DNA of 64,000 nt from Chrysomallon squamiferum (taxonomy: Eukaryota; Mollusca; Gastropoda; Neomphalida; Peltospiridae), in assembly GCA_012295275.1 (NCBI GenBank), contig CM022670.1:33493438-33557437 (forward strand), read 5' to 3'. This document shows, piece after piece, positions 1 through 11,220 of the stretch; positions within the stretch are counted from its first letter, which is position 1; every line of letters begins with the position of its first letter. The notes below the pieces were generated by a model. It did no database searches, was not told where the DNA came from, and saw nothing but the letters and a program-made list of their open reading frames with translations. Made by a program: the position numbers and the translations under genes.

Positions 1-71
1 TGTTATTATTTTTAATTTCTATTCATCATAATGTATAGACAGATGTATAATAACCTGTTTTAATTTTTCAG

Positions 72-197
72 ATATAGACGAATGTAGCGAGGGAACACAC
101 AGCTGTAAAAATGTGACGTCAGTCTGTATTAACACAGTGGGTTCATTTGAGTGTCAATGCAGAAAAGGATTTAATGCAGTCCAAGATGGATGTTTTG
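72..197 (+). CDS. Exon A: calcium-binding EGF-like domain 1
   Basis: A cag acceptor ends at 71 and a gt donor sits at 198. The 126 nt are phase 1 on both sides. The translation starts with the cbEGF signature DIDEC, has six cysteines and contains [12 protein letters not shown], which fits the Asn/Asp beta-hydroxylation pattern C-x-[DN]-x4-[FY]-x-C-x-C. The upstream exon must supply the G of the first codon. Confidence 0.88.
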
Positions 198-1115
198 GTA
201 TTTTGTAATATAATTTTTAAAGCATTGGATTAAAAATCAGTTTACTTTTGTAAGTTTACATCCCTTTAACATAACATGCAAGTTTATCAAGTTTTGTAAA
301 ATAGAATAATCAGAAACATTTATACATACTTTCCCATACGTGCGTTTTGAAATAATAGGATTTATTACTGATGAATGCTGTTGTGAATCAGAGGTTATGT
401 TGGGGCTGGACTGGAACGTCATGAGTCATAAGATTAATTCTCAAGTCGGTGTCCCATTATTTGTAAGATTCTGTATGATAAACTTTATATTTTTAAAATC
501 AATGTATATTTGAAACTTTCATTGATTCGTACGTCCATCCATAATTCATTCAGTCATTCATATCCCCATCACAGCTCTTTCTTTGTTATATTTTCAGATA
601 TCGATGAATGCTCCATGAAGACTGATACCTGTGACTATACGACATCAAGCTGTGTAAACACTGATGGGTCATTTTACTGTGAATGTGTTCAGGGATACGT
701 TAAATCTGGAGATCAGTGCATAGGTATAAAGAAACAAAAAATTAAATACAACGAAAACAACAAAATTATAGATATGTAATACGTAGAGAGTAAGATCTGA
801 AGAGAACAGAATTCGGTTTTTAAACTTGTGGTATTAGACTGGTACCCAGAGCAGTACGAAAAAAGAAAAAGAAAAAAAGATCTAATAAAATTCCTTATGC
901 TTACGAATATCATTTTAGTGTTTTGTGCGTCTTATCGTAGCTTTTGGGGGTTTATAAAACAGTACTGTTACAAAGCATCTGGAAGCAGCCACTTCGATCC
1001 TTCAGAAATATAGCGATGACGTCATCGCGTGCATTGCGAACTGGTAGATGTAGTTCTTACTTGACAACACTAGAAAAAACTTTACAGAAAATCTGTCCGC
1101 ACAGTGTCCGTTACA

Positions 1116-1199
<84 letters not shown>

Positions 1200-1774
1200 T
1201 ATAACTGTTCTGTAAAATTAAGTGGTCTGAAAAAAAAAGAAGAAATAATAATAATAACAACAGAAAAAAATATAATAATAAAAAAAGAGAAGAAGTAAAT
1301 GAAGTATAACCTGAAAGCGTGGATAATTTTATTTCGAAACACCGAATATACGCTTTAAATAGAAAAATAATATACAAATCAGTACTACAGTATATTAGTA
1401 CGACGTATGTATGTATGTATGTATGCATGTATGTATGTATGTATACCAAACATATATATATATCACATACAAGCCTACAATCACATACATACAAACATAT
1501 ATACATGTATACAGACATCTGTATTTAATGCGTGTATTAAAACTGTTTACTTGAAGTAATTAAATTATAAATTCACTTTTTCAGAGGACAGTGGAGCATC
1601 TGGATATACTGGAAATGTCTGTACGTATGTTACTGGTTAAATTAGTCATAGGCTACATTGATCAGTTTTAGTGTCGAATGATTGCTCGTATAATGTATAG
1701 GAAATAATTTTCAAAATTAATAACAATAATAATAATAATAACAATGATAATAGCAACAACAACAACAGTAATAA

Positions 1775-1813
<39 letters not shown>

Positions 1814-3065
1814 ACAACGATAAAAAAAAAAAAAAAAAATAAATAAAAAATAAAAATAACAAGACATAACAAAAAAAAATTAAAAAATGAAAGAAACCAA
1901 AGAAAACAAAGAAACTAAAATTAAAGACCCCTCCCAAAAAAAAAAAAAAAAAAAACAACTTAAATGAGCATACTAGTTTATAACAAATATCACGTGCTTA
2001 GTAAACTAATAGTCTTATACACTAAATGCAAACGGTGCTAACACTTAGATTTAGTTTCTTTCAAAAGTTAGTATGGTAACAGATTCGAGAAAAGGATGAA
2101 GATTAAAATCAAAATATACTGTCTTATTTTTGTATTTATTCCAGACAACACAGATCTGTGCAATGGCAAATGTGACAAAGATACATCCGAATGTGTGGGC
2201 GATGATTATTTTGCATATTGCGAATGCAAATACGGATACATAGACTACGGCTACGGATGTACACGTAAATTAATATAGATCATTCTCATTACATCTACAA
2301 TAGTGTTCATTTATTCAGAACGAATTTTAGTTTAGGATTAGAACGTTAGCCTCGGTGTAAGCATTTCTGTGGATCAAAAGCCCTAAGTGCTCCAGTTTTG
2401 GGTATATCTCGATTCATTTGGTGTATGAAATGCCTTAACGTATACTTTATAGTTTGTGAAAAGTGGATATAATTTAACCAGTGATGCTGCTTAATAAATT
2501 TAACATAAGAAATAGTAACAGCTACTTTTCTCTGTCGTATGATCATTTTAAAGAAGGGATATGGTGGATTGTTAACAAAGATTTGTCTAAAAGTTGTTAA
2601 ATAATTAATCATTCATTCATTCATCTGTTAAATCATATCAAGAAAGAAAACCAACCTGTGTTTGATCTTAGAGTTTAAAAGATAATAAAATAGAAAATAA
2701 ATTAAATAAATTAAATAAAACTTAAATAAAATAATACCCACAAACAAAAAGCAACAATCTACATATTAACAAAAAATAAAAAAATAAATAAAATAAAAAA
2801 ATAAAATGGCTTTTCACTTTTATCCCTGAATCTAAAGTTCTGAACATAATAACAGCAGCATATAGTAGTTGTTGATTTAAAAAAGAAGTAAAACTAATAT
2901 AATGTTTGTCTTTCAGAATATACAACGAGCTTAGATGTGTGCGCTGACTGTGACAATGATACCGCTACTTGTGTGACTAATATGTACTCATCTTTCTGTG
3001 ACTGCAAAGAAGGATATATATTTGATGGGTTAGGATGTATAGGTAAACTGATACATATGTGTGTG

Positions 3066-3097
<32 letters not shown>

Positions 3098-4844
3098 TGT
3101 GTGTGTAAATTATCCAGTGTCATTAACTGGGGAACGTAATCGATGGAACTTCTATTCTCAGGTTATCATTATCCCAAAAGAATATAATGATGCTGATAAA
3201 TAACAATTTGTAGATTCATATTTTGATATACCTTTAAAGATTAATTAATTCTTTCATTTGTTAAATTAAACTTTTCGTATGAAATGTTTTCGTGCAAATT
3301 CATAACAAACCAACACAAATCGAAATTTCATTATCTGAAATGCAGCTTCTATTTCTCTTTCTGTTTATTCATTTTTTGATTTATTATTATTTTTGTATTA
3401 TATAATTTATTTTAGCATATCATCGTTTATATATATAAAAAATATATTAATGCTAAATACATATACAAATTATATATGTATATATATATGTATGTATGTG
3501 TGTATGCATGTATGTATGTATATGTATGTATGTATGTATATATGTATGTATGTATGTATAAGTATAATTTGTAAACGTATTTAGCATTACTGAATATTTT
3601 CTTTACTATGTTCAGTGGGGTTTTCTTTTCACTTTTTTCTTTTTTACTCCCCAAGAATTTTAGAAAAGGGAGAGTTTATGATATAGTTTACATAAATGAT
3701 GAGTAGCTATGAGACTTTCCACAAATATCTGCTTTACATAAAGTTTTGTGTTCTTATCTGTCTATTTTTTTCTTCTTCGATTAGCGGTTGGATGTTTAAA
3801 TACCCCAACACTGTTTGGTGCAGTCATAATAGAAATCTCAGAAGATAGTCTGTACGTAAAGTTTTCCTGTGGAGAGGGTTACAGAAATAGAGGAGGATAT
3901 CCATCAGCAATTTGTTCAAAAGTAACTGGCGTATGGGAGCTGCCTACCATGATATGTGAACGTAAGAGCAAATCTGCTTTATCTTACATACATGTGATTT
4001 CATACTGCCGGCATCTTCCTAAATAACAATATAAAAAAATAATGCGACTTTTCGAATCTCTATTATTGCATGTTATTTTTATGTCGTACGTTTCAGTGTA
4101 TTTAATGTTTTATTATTGTTATTGTTTTATTGTTCTGCTGCAACTACTACTACTACGACTACTGTTACTACCACCACCGCTACTGCTTCTGTTACTGTTA
4201 CTATTCTACTACTCCCTTTTGTTTTACTATCAGTCTTAATATTAGTATTAATTATTTTAATATTCGTATTCGTATCCGATATGTATTCAGAAAAGTAGTA
4301 GTAGTGGTAGTAGTAACAGTCGTAGTAGTAGTAGTAGTAGTAATAGCAGTAGTAGTAGTAGTAATAGCAACTGCGGTAATATATTGCCCAAACACAAAAT
4401 ATCATGTTATCCTGTCCGTATTAACATAATAATATATTACATTCATCAGCAACCGAATGCTTCATCCGAGTCGAGGGACATGCTTACTATGCTGGGAAGC
4501 AAAATAAAGCCAGGTCAAACAGTATGGTGTGTGGCCGATTTGATTCCCCTGAGCTGATAGCTGAAAAAAAGGAAATCTTGTACCCGTACTACTTCCATGT
4601 GAGCGACATTTCAGACGTGAACGATTACTGCAGAGATCCTTTCAGTTCTGGCACACCCTGGTGTTTCACCAATGCCACGGGGAGAACAAACAGATCCTGC
4701 GATATACCAATGTGTGAACCAGGTACTAACAAGAAGTACACGATTTTATAAAGTTTAGCATACGTACCACTTAGGTGTAGTCCGGAAAAGATGCTTGTTG
4801 TTGTTGTTGTTCTTGTTTATTGTGGGTGGTGGTACTGGTGTAAA

Positions 4845-4900
<56 letters not shown>

Positions 4901-6131
4901 GTGTCTGTGTGTGTAACTGAAAGTATTATACAGAAAGTTTCAAGTTAAACTACATGTAATTCTTACGTGTTAGTCCATTAGGCACTGTGAATCTTTTTGA
5001 TCAGTATCAATTTCTCATTTCTTATTTATTTCGGTAAAGATTGGAAAATTTGAATTTCTGTTAATCTTGTGTCATTAATTTTGTCGTTCAGTTATTTTCA
5101 ATACTTTTCAGGTTTCTACACTGAATTATTATTATTATTTTTTTCTTCTTTCTTTCTTCATACCAGGTTCGAACTGTACCGTAGCGCCTTTTGTACCTGG
5201 TGCCTCTGTCGCTTCCATGACAAAGGATGCAGATGGAACGGTGAGTGCGACGTACGAATGTCTTGATGGACTGGTACAAGTAAACAATCCAGTCGCAGTG
5301 TGCAAAGGCGACAAGGATGGAGATGAAGAATGGACTGTTGCAAACGTTATCTGTGCTCGTAAGATTTTAGCAGCGTCTGCTGTAATTACATATATAAATA
5401 TACCCATTTGTACACATACGCAAACATATGCACATACATTATGTATATGTAAATACATACATACTTAAAAACTTAAAAATAATACAAATACATACATGCA
5501 TAAATACAAGCATGCTTCACATTACATCTTCCTCTGATATCCACGAGTGGTTTATCTAAAACAAGGTGGTTTTTTCCCGCTTATGGGAATGTTGCTATAA
5601 AACTATCCTTTGCTACTAAACGAGAAAGAGTAACCCTTTAAATGAAGGGTGACTTTGAAAATTGCTTTTGGCTGATTAAACAAATATTAAGACACCCATA
5701 CCGTCTTAGATTAAGAATATTTTGAATGCATCATTACATAAAACATTTCTTCAGTTTTGAAACACACGTTTACTTTATAATGTATTGTCTTCTTTTTCTT
5801 CTTGTTATTATTATTATTATTATTATTGTTATTATTATTGTAAATATCTTTAGCGAAAGACTGCTACATGTTAGTAAGAGATTCCCGGGAGACTTTGGTG
5901 GCTGCTTACTCTGGAAGACAGAACAAGACCATCAGTGGACTGGAATGTCAACGCTGGGAGGATGCTGACGAAGACACAACTCATTTTGTCACAGGCGAAA
6001 GTGTCCACGACGCCGGCAGCTACTGTCGCGACGGAGTCGGGCGGCTGAAGCCGTGGTGCTACACAACGCGAACGTACACGTCGTGGGAATACTGCAGTGT
6101 CAGACCCTGCAGTTTCATGAACAATATGTGA
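72..6131 (+). CDS. EGF-sushi-kringle mosaic extracellular protein, 3' part of gene (9 exons)
   Basis: The gene is read from nine exons: 72-197, 598-723, 1585-1620, 2145-2264, 2917-3042, 3785-3961, 4450-4722, 5167-5358 and 5854-6131. Joined, they encode about 484 residues ordered EGF, EGF, short linker, EGF, EGF, sushi, kringle, sushi, kringle, stop. All disulfide cysteines expected of each module are present: six per EGF, four per sushi, six per kringle. Every exon is phase 1 at each internal border, as expected for shuffled extracellular modules. There is no transmembrane helix before the stop, so the product is probably secreted or matrix-associated. The signal peptide and N-terminus lie upstream of the window. 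I recognise no named orthologue. Kringles with sushi and EGF modules occur in haemostasis-type and receptor-type proteins, but no protease domain follows here, so I assign no function. Confidence 0.82.
598..723 (+). CDS. Exon B: calcium-binding EGF-like domain 2
   Basis: The acceptor is ttttcag ending at 597 and the donor gtataaag begins at 724. Like exon A it is 126 nt and phase 1-1. It encodes DIDEC, six cysteines and the hydroxylation-type motif [12 protein letters not shown]. Equal length and phase to exon A suggest an exon duplication. Confidence 0.9.
1013..1028. promoter_or_regulatory. 16-bp perfect palindrome containing a CRE-type TGACGTCA
   Basis: GCGATGACGTCATCGC reads the same on both strands and centres on the full CREB/ATF octamer TGACGTCA (1017-1024). 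It sits in the intron between EGF 2 and the linker exon. Function is inferred from the motif only. Confidence 0.35.
1115..1199. repeat. (AAT)n followed directly by (ATT)n, near-perfect palindrome
   Basis: About 13 AAT units run straight into about 14 ATT units, centred near 1154. A single strand could fold into a long loopless A/T hairpin. It lies in the intron between EGF 2 and the linker exon. Confidence 0.9.
1400..1990. repeat. Microsatellites and A-rich tract flanking the linker exon
   Basis: (ATGT)n occurs at about 1404-1443. After the 36-nt exon, AAT, AAAT and poly-A stretches fill about 1718-1955. No coding signal is seen in them. Confidence 0.8.
1585..1620 (+). CDS. Exon C: 36-nt Gly/Ser-rich linker exon
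   Basis: A ttttttcag acceptor ends at 1584 and gtacgt begins at 1621. The 36 nt are phase 1-1 and encode about 12 residues, approximately [12 protein letters not shown], between EGF 2 and EGF 3. Skipping it keeps the frame, so it could be an optional cassette. It is supported by both splice sites and the phase match, not by homology. Confidence 0.6.
2145..2264 (+). CDS. Exon D: EGF-like domain 3
   Basis: The acceptor ttattccag ends at 2144 and the donor gtaaat begins at 2265; 120 nt, phase 1-1. The six cysteines are in EGF spacing (LC, KC, EC, YCEC, GC). It lacks the DIDEC start and the Asn/Asp hydroxylation motif of exons A and B, so it is probably not a canonical calcium-binding EGF. Confidence 0.87.
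2917..3042 (+). CDS. Exon E: EGF-like domain 4
   Basis: The acceptor tctttcag ends at 2916 and the donor gtaaac begins at 3043; 126 nt, phase 1-1. Six cysteines are in EGF order (VC, DC, TC, FCDC, GC). As in exon D, the hydroxylation motif is absent. A (GT)n/(GC)n-rich simple repeat begins 15 nt into the following intron. Confidence 0.87.
3056..3105. repeat. (GT)n/(GTGC)n microsatellite
   Basis: GT and GCGT units just inside the intron after EGF 4. Confidence 0.85.
3470..3560. repeat. (TATG)n/(TA)n microsatellite
   Basis: TATG and TA units in the intron between EGF 4 and sushi 1. The rest of that intron (3043-3784) shows nothing coding. Confidence 0.85.
3785..3961 (+). CDS. Exon F: sushi (CCP) domain 1
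   Basis: The acceptor cgattag ends at 3784 and the donor gtaaga begins at 3962; 177 nt, phase 1-1, 59 residues. The four cysteines (GC, FSC, AIC, MIC) and the Trp before the last Cys (GVWELP) give the sushi pattern. The domain is a binding module and has no catalytic role. Confidence 0.88.
4137..4380. repeat. Inverted (ACT)n...(AGT)n imperfect repeat
   Basis: A pyrimidine-strand ACT-rich block (about 4141-4215) is followed about 80 nt later by its near reverse complement, an AGT-rich block (about 4294-4375). The interruptions also match: ACGACTACTGTTACTACC in the left arm against GGTAGTAGTAACAGTCGT in the right arm. It could form a long intronic stem-loop between the sushi 1 and kringle 1 exons. 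Confidence 0.8.
4450..4722 (+). CDS. Exon G: kringle domain 1
   Basis: The acceptor catcag ends at 4449 and the donor gtacta begins at 4723; 273 nt, phase 1-1, 91 residues. Six cysteines and the hallmark DYCRDP...TPWCF...CDIPMC show a kringle. The usual acidic pair of lysine-binding kringles between the third and fourth Cys is replaced by DPFSSGT, so lysine binding is doubtful. One exon for the whole kringle differs from vertebrate kringles, which are often split by an intron. Confidence 0.9.
4849..4916. repeat. (GT)n microsatellite
   Basis: About 65 bp of nearly pure GT in the intron between kringle 1 and sushi 2. Confidence 0.9.
5167..5358 (+). CDS. Exon H: sushi (CCP) domain 2
   Basis: The acceptor ttcataccag ends at 5166 and the donor gtaaga begins at 5359; 192 nt, phase 1-1. 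The four cysteines (NC, YEC, AVC, VIC) and Trp in DEEWTV fit a sushi domain, a little longer than sushi 1. Confidence 0.87.
5854..6131 (+). CDS. Exon I: kringle domain 2 and stop codon
   Basis: The acceptor ctttag ends at 5853. The exon encodes DCYML...[10 protein letters not shown]...[16 protein letters not shown]...YCSVRPC, with six kringle cysteines, then a few residues and TGA at 6129-6131. The usual acidic pair of a lysine-binding site is again missing. An AATAAA lies 92 nt after the stop. A weak possible donor at 6112 (phase 1) could instead lead to a further exon, but I see none downstream. Confidence 0.88.
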
Positions 6132-6222
6132 CATACAGTAAGAACGTGCTTTAATAACAGCTGTGTTTTAATTTTAGATTATTTTGATGAATCATGGACA
6201 ATCGAGAATTAAAGATCTGCGT

Positions 6223-6228
6223 AATAAA
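6223..6228 (+). terminator. Polyadenylation signal AATAAA of the mosaic gene
   Basis: An exact AATAAA lies 92 nt after the TGA of the kringle 2 exon. Such hexamers arise often by chance in AT-rich DNA; the position makes it plausible. Confidence 0.5.
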
Positions 6229-6301
6229 ATATTAAGTGCAAGAACGACTGATGTTATGTTTTCAATTTTTGTTGCTGGATTATTTTGTTTGCTGTACAGC
6301 G

Positions 6302-6365
<64 letters not shown>

Positions 6366-6830
6366 TTATTATTATCGGTATTTTTAAAGAAGGCTTTATG
6401 TTCATAATTACATACACAAACACACAAAAAAAAAAAAACCACACAGGTACGCACACATCCATAAACTCTCTTTATAACCAATCACAAACTAAATAGTTAT
6501 AAAGGAAAAACTAATTTCGCAAGGGAAATAACTCTGCTTGGTATCCATTTGTACTTGTAATAGTATTACTCTGTAATATTAATGGTAAGCAAAGAAATGA
6601 TCACAGTATTCAATTACACATGGCTGACTATTATTTATATAATTACTAAGAATGTACTCAGAGTACAACTAACTTACATTAATAGTACACACATTACATA
6701 ATTATACTTGTTCTCTGGTTATTGTCAGCTTAATGTATGACATCAGCGTAATTTCAGAGCTGTAATTAAGGAAACGTAATTATGAAGCTTTTACAATGCA
6801 GAATCTCGTATCATACACATATGCATAAAT

Positions 6831-6888
<58 letters not shown>

Positions 6889-7739
6889 AAAATCTTGCTT
6901 TATCAGTACGTAACTTAATATATAATAATAAATAAATAATTAAAAAAAATTAATTTCATACAAACAAACAATAAATAAATAAATAAATAAATAAATAGAT
7001 GTTACAATTTCATTTTCTATCTCTGTACATACTTGTATACTTGTTATCCGAGGTCTGTGTTCGTGACGCAATGCTCCTTTGTTTGGTTTCCTTTGTTTCT
7101 CTGTTGAAACTCATTTCATTTTGACTATTTCTTTCACCACACGCGAAACCCTCCCCTGTTTAATATCATGGATCCGCTCTGAAATTTATATATTAAAAAA
7201 AACAATTTTTTTTAAAATCTAATACAGACAACCTTTCTCTTTGTTTTTCATCAGCTGATTGGTCAAGACAGTTATTACAGCGAGAAAACCGCGTGAAATC
7301 TGACATTAATTATCATCTTTCAAAAGGAATCTTGGAACAAAAATTCAATAGTTTACCATTAAAGTAATGAAGTAGTAAAACCAATGTTTAATAATGACAT
7401 TATGACAAATATGTTGTCGTAGTAAAAAAAAAAAAAAATGACATTTGCTCTGCTAATAACATAGAAGATAAGTAAAATCAATGGTAACTACATTATGAAT
7501 CAGGAAGTTGTCAACACAAAAAGAGGTTAATGCAGACGAACAAATAGTGCAGACAAATGAAGAAGAAGAAGAAAAAAATGAATGATAGCAAATTTTATTC
7601 TCGAAATTTCTCTACTAATGTTTTGATAAACAGCATTTTAGCCAGAAGAAAAAGCAGGGTAAAAAAATTAATAATAATAAATATCGTTTGCTTGTTGTTG
7701 TTGTTGTTGTTGTTCGTGTCGTCTACTTGTTGTTTTTAG

Positions 7740-7926
7740 AATTATATTTCATTGTTTAAAATAAAACTTAAGAAGAAGGATTTAAAACGATTAAAGTGAA
7801 AAAGAAATGATTTTTCTGGAACAATTATTGTTCATTATTAACACTGTTTTCTAACATTAACCTGTTGTTTAAGAACAAATAATTTATTGTTTGCTCATTA
7901 GGCTAAAGTATAATATTTCAGAATCG
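7740..7926. repeat. Dispersed repeat, copy 1
   Basis: This segment aligns over its whole length with 42193-42378. Shared blocks include ATTATATTTCATTG, CTTAAGAAGAA, AACACTGTTTTCT and TCTTGTTGTTTAA-like DNA. Both copies follow a TTG/ATT simple repeat. It is probably an old unnamed interspersed element; no coding capacity or terminal repeat is visible. Confidence 0.65.
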
Positions 7927-8769
7927 GATGATGCTAATATTATTTATTATTGCATATTTCGTTTTATTTCGATTTTGATTTTGTTTGTCTTTTTCTTTTT
8001 TCTTCTCTTTTTTTTCCCCCTTTTTTTTTATAATTAACAAGAACGGGAAAAGGTAATACGAGATAGAGAAATAATTAATTGAATTTCCAGTTTCATCTAA
8101 TTACTTATTTTTTTCTGTTTCATTTTGTATAGGCCTTATATAATGCCTTTAAATTATTATTAATACTTTCTTTTTATAAATCTAATTTAAGAAATGTTAG
8201 CAAATACATCAATAACATCTCAGTACTGTATAAATGTAATGAGACGAGGCTTTTAAAAAAAAAAAAAATTAATTATTGGAATATTTTCAAAGCTTCCCTT
8301 TGTATTTGAGAAATATTAAAGGTAAAAATATTAAAACACGATATCCATCATCACAGTTATTGTCTCAGTTATACTTTTAACTACTGAAATGGATATGCAT
8401 TACTGTTTTAAAGATGGGAATTAATGAAAACTAATCAAAGCAAGATACATACATAATAAAAAATAATAATACAAGTAATAATACTTCAGTAAGACCAGGT
8501 GAACTTTTTGTCTGAATTCCTTTTAAATATTTAAAAAAAAAAAAAAAAAGATTTCTGAAAATGTTTCTTTCATACTGAAGAGAAAATATTTTATTACTTC
8601 TATTTTAAGTCCTTTTTAAGTTTTATTTTTCTGTATTTTTTTTACATTTTATTTCATTCTATCTCTTCTCTGTCCTCTTTCTCATTATTCTTCTTCTTCT
8701 CTCTGTCTGTCTTATTATATATCTCGTTTTTATATATCTTCCTCTTTTTCTGTTCTGTCCCTTTCATCT

Positions 8770-8890
<121 letters not shown>

Positions 8891-11220
8891 GTTTGTGTGT
8901 GTGTCTCTCTATTTCTTGCTATGTTTTGTGTTTCTGGAACCAGCAAATGATATCAATCACAGCCACAATATCTGTTAGTGCAGAACTTCTTCTTGGTGGT
9001 TGATCAAGTGAAAGTAATAACATTAAATCACTTTCAAACGTTATTTTAATAAACGTGCTTGCGCTATAAGCACAACCAAATATCTTCCCAAGTGACAAAG
9101 GAACCTCGTGTTCCTTTCATAATTTGACTGAGAGTAAAGCTAGGAGGTAGAACTGTATTAATAATAAATACTAAACTGAATTTTCAAACTAGAAGATTCA
9201 CTCATTTTATTTAATTCCTATTTCAGAAACATTCTGCAGTGTCATACAGGAACTCATAACTTTTTACCAATAGAAAAAAGCTAAAGAATAACACACAAGT
9301 ATTTGTTAGTCATTTATAACTGATATTTACAGTCGATGAGATACTTCTGCGGAGTGAAGTTTATACCTGTGGCCATTCAGGTCCTTGTATTAATCTTGAG
9401 AATTAAATTCATTATAATTAACTCAGCAGTGACAACAATCAATACACCTACATGTTCTCAGTGAAGCGTATTGATGTATTATTTCCTAAGTAAAGGAAAA
9501 ACAAAAATTAATGCAATAATTAGTTGAAATTTAATCATAATTGATGTAGAAATAGTGAAATAAAATAGCGGATATTATCTTCTTTTTTTTTTTTTCTTTT
9601 TTTTAAAAGACATAATGATGACAATACTGGTAAACTGTATTGAATGATAAATATTTGAACAAATCTTTAATGATATATTCTGCTAATAACTTGTTATTAA
9701 TTTGTTTTTGTGCAAGGAACAGTGGAATGAACAAACCTATTCTCGCCACCTCAAAGTTTTATAATGCTAAAGAACAACATTGGACCTTGTAAATGGAACT
9801 TTCTAAACAACATACACACCATAACTTTTAAATGAATATTTTTAAAGAACATATAAACCATAACTTTTAAATAAATCTTTCAAAATTACATACACGTCAT
9901 AACATTTGTAAGACGTTGTGGAACGAGTAATAGTCAAATGTACTTACTGAGGATATATTGTCAATACTTTATTAATAACAAAGATGGATGGCCTGTAACA
10001 AACAGAAGAATCATTTGGAAGTAAATAAAATATATTTAGATAGTTCATTCGCAAAACGTCAGCTACCTTTCAACGTTTCAAAGCAGAATTAAAACAAACA
10101 AACAAACAAATAAAAAATAATAAATAAAAAATAAATCAAATAAATAAATGTGAATCCTAAAACTAAACAATATAAAAACAAGTCAAACAGTTTAACAGCC
10201 TTTATGCCAGTCACCCCAAAAGGTCATTCATTACATATAGCTTAAAATAATGTCCACAGAAGAAAAAAAAAAAGAAAAAAAGAAGCGAAATTCGTTAAGT
10301 GCTTTCTACAAACACGTGTTTATAATAATAATTATAAAGACGTATTTCTATGGTACAGTCAGAGAATAACGGTGCTATAGTTAAACTCTGCCACAAGCTG
10401 GAAGAAAACCAAGATCCATTGTGTTGTTTATTTTGTGATATCGTCGTGGGAGACACGCTGAAAATAATGCTGGCTGTCATTCGAGACATACTGCTTTTAA
10501 GGCACATTTCCAGTCGTCAAGTGATAGTCAAGGTCCAGCGTAATTTCATACCCGTTTATTTCAGAGAAAGAGCAGACTGGAGCGATACATGAAAGTTTAA
10601 CAACATGACTGATTGGTTTGTGGAAAATAGAATACTTATATACCTTTGAACGTATTTATCCATCTTTTAGTTCATCCATTCATACATACATACATATATA
10701 GATACATATAAAGATACAAATATATATATACATACACATACATACATATATACATTAGTGAAAACGTGCATAAATATATACACATAAGCATACATATGTA
10801 TATATATATATATATTTATTTAAAGTAATCAGTTTTTAAACTGAATAATTGCATACTGAATGTAATAACAATTACAAATTGAACATTATGAACAGCATAC
10901 AGTGCATATAATACATAAGCACATAAACACACACACACACACAAACACACACACATGCTGAAGTATTTGTTTGTTGACTTTGCGGAAAGGATTTCAAAAA
11001 GAAGTGTTTTGAGATTCGGCTAAAGATAAATACACTAGACAAAGTAAACATAAAAATTTCTCCAGAAAAAAAAAGAAGAAATGTATGAAATTAAGTATTA
11101 CTTTCGGAAATTAACTAACAAGCACTCAACCACTCAGTATTTTCAACAACAATACTTTACATAAACAAACCACTAACGTAAGTAAACATCCATTACACAT
11201 AACGGTATTCGATCTTGAAC

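Noticed and set aside
113-120. TGACGTCA inside EGF exon A
   Set aside because: The octamer falls within conserved coding sequence and is best explained by the codons.
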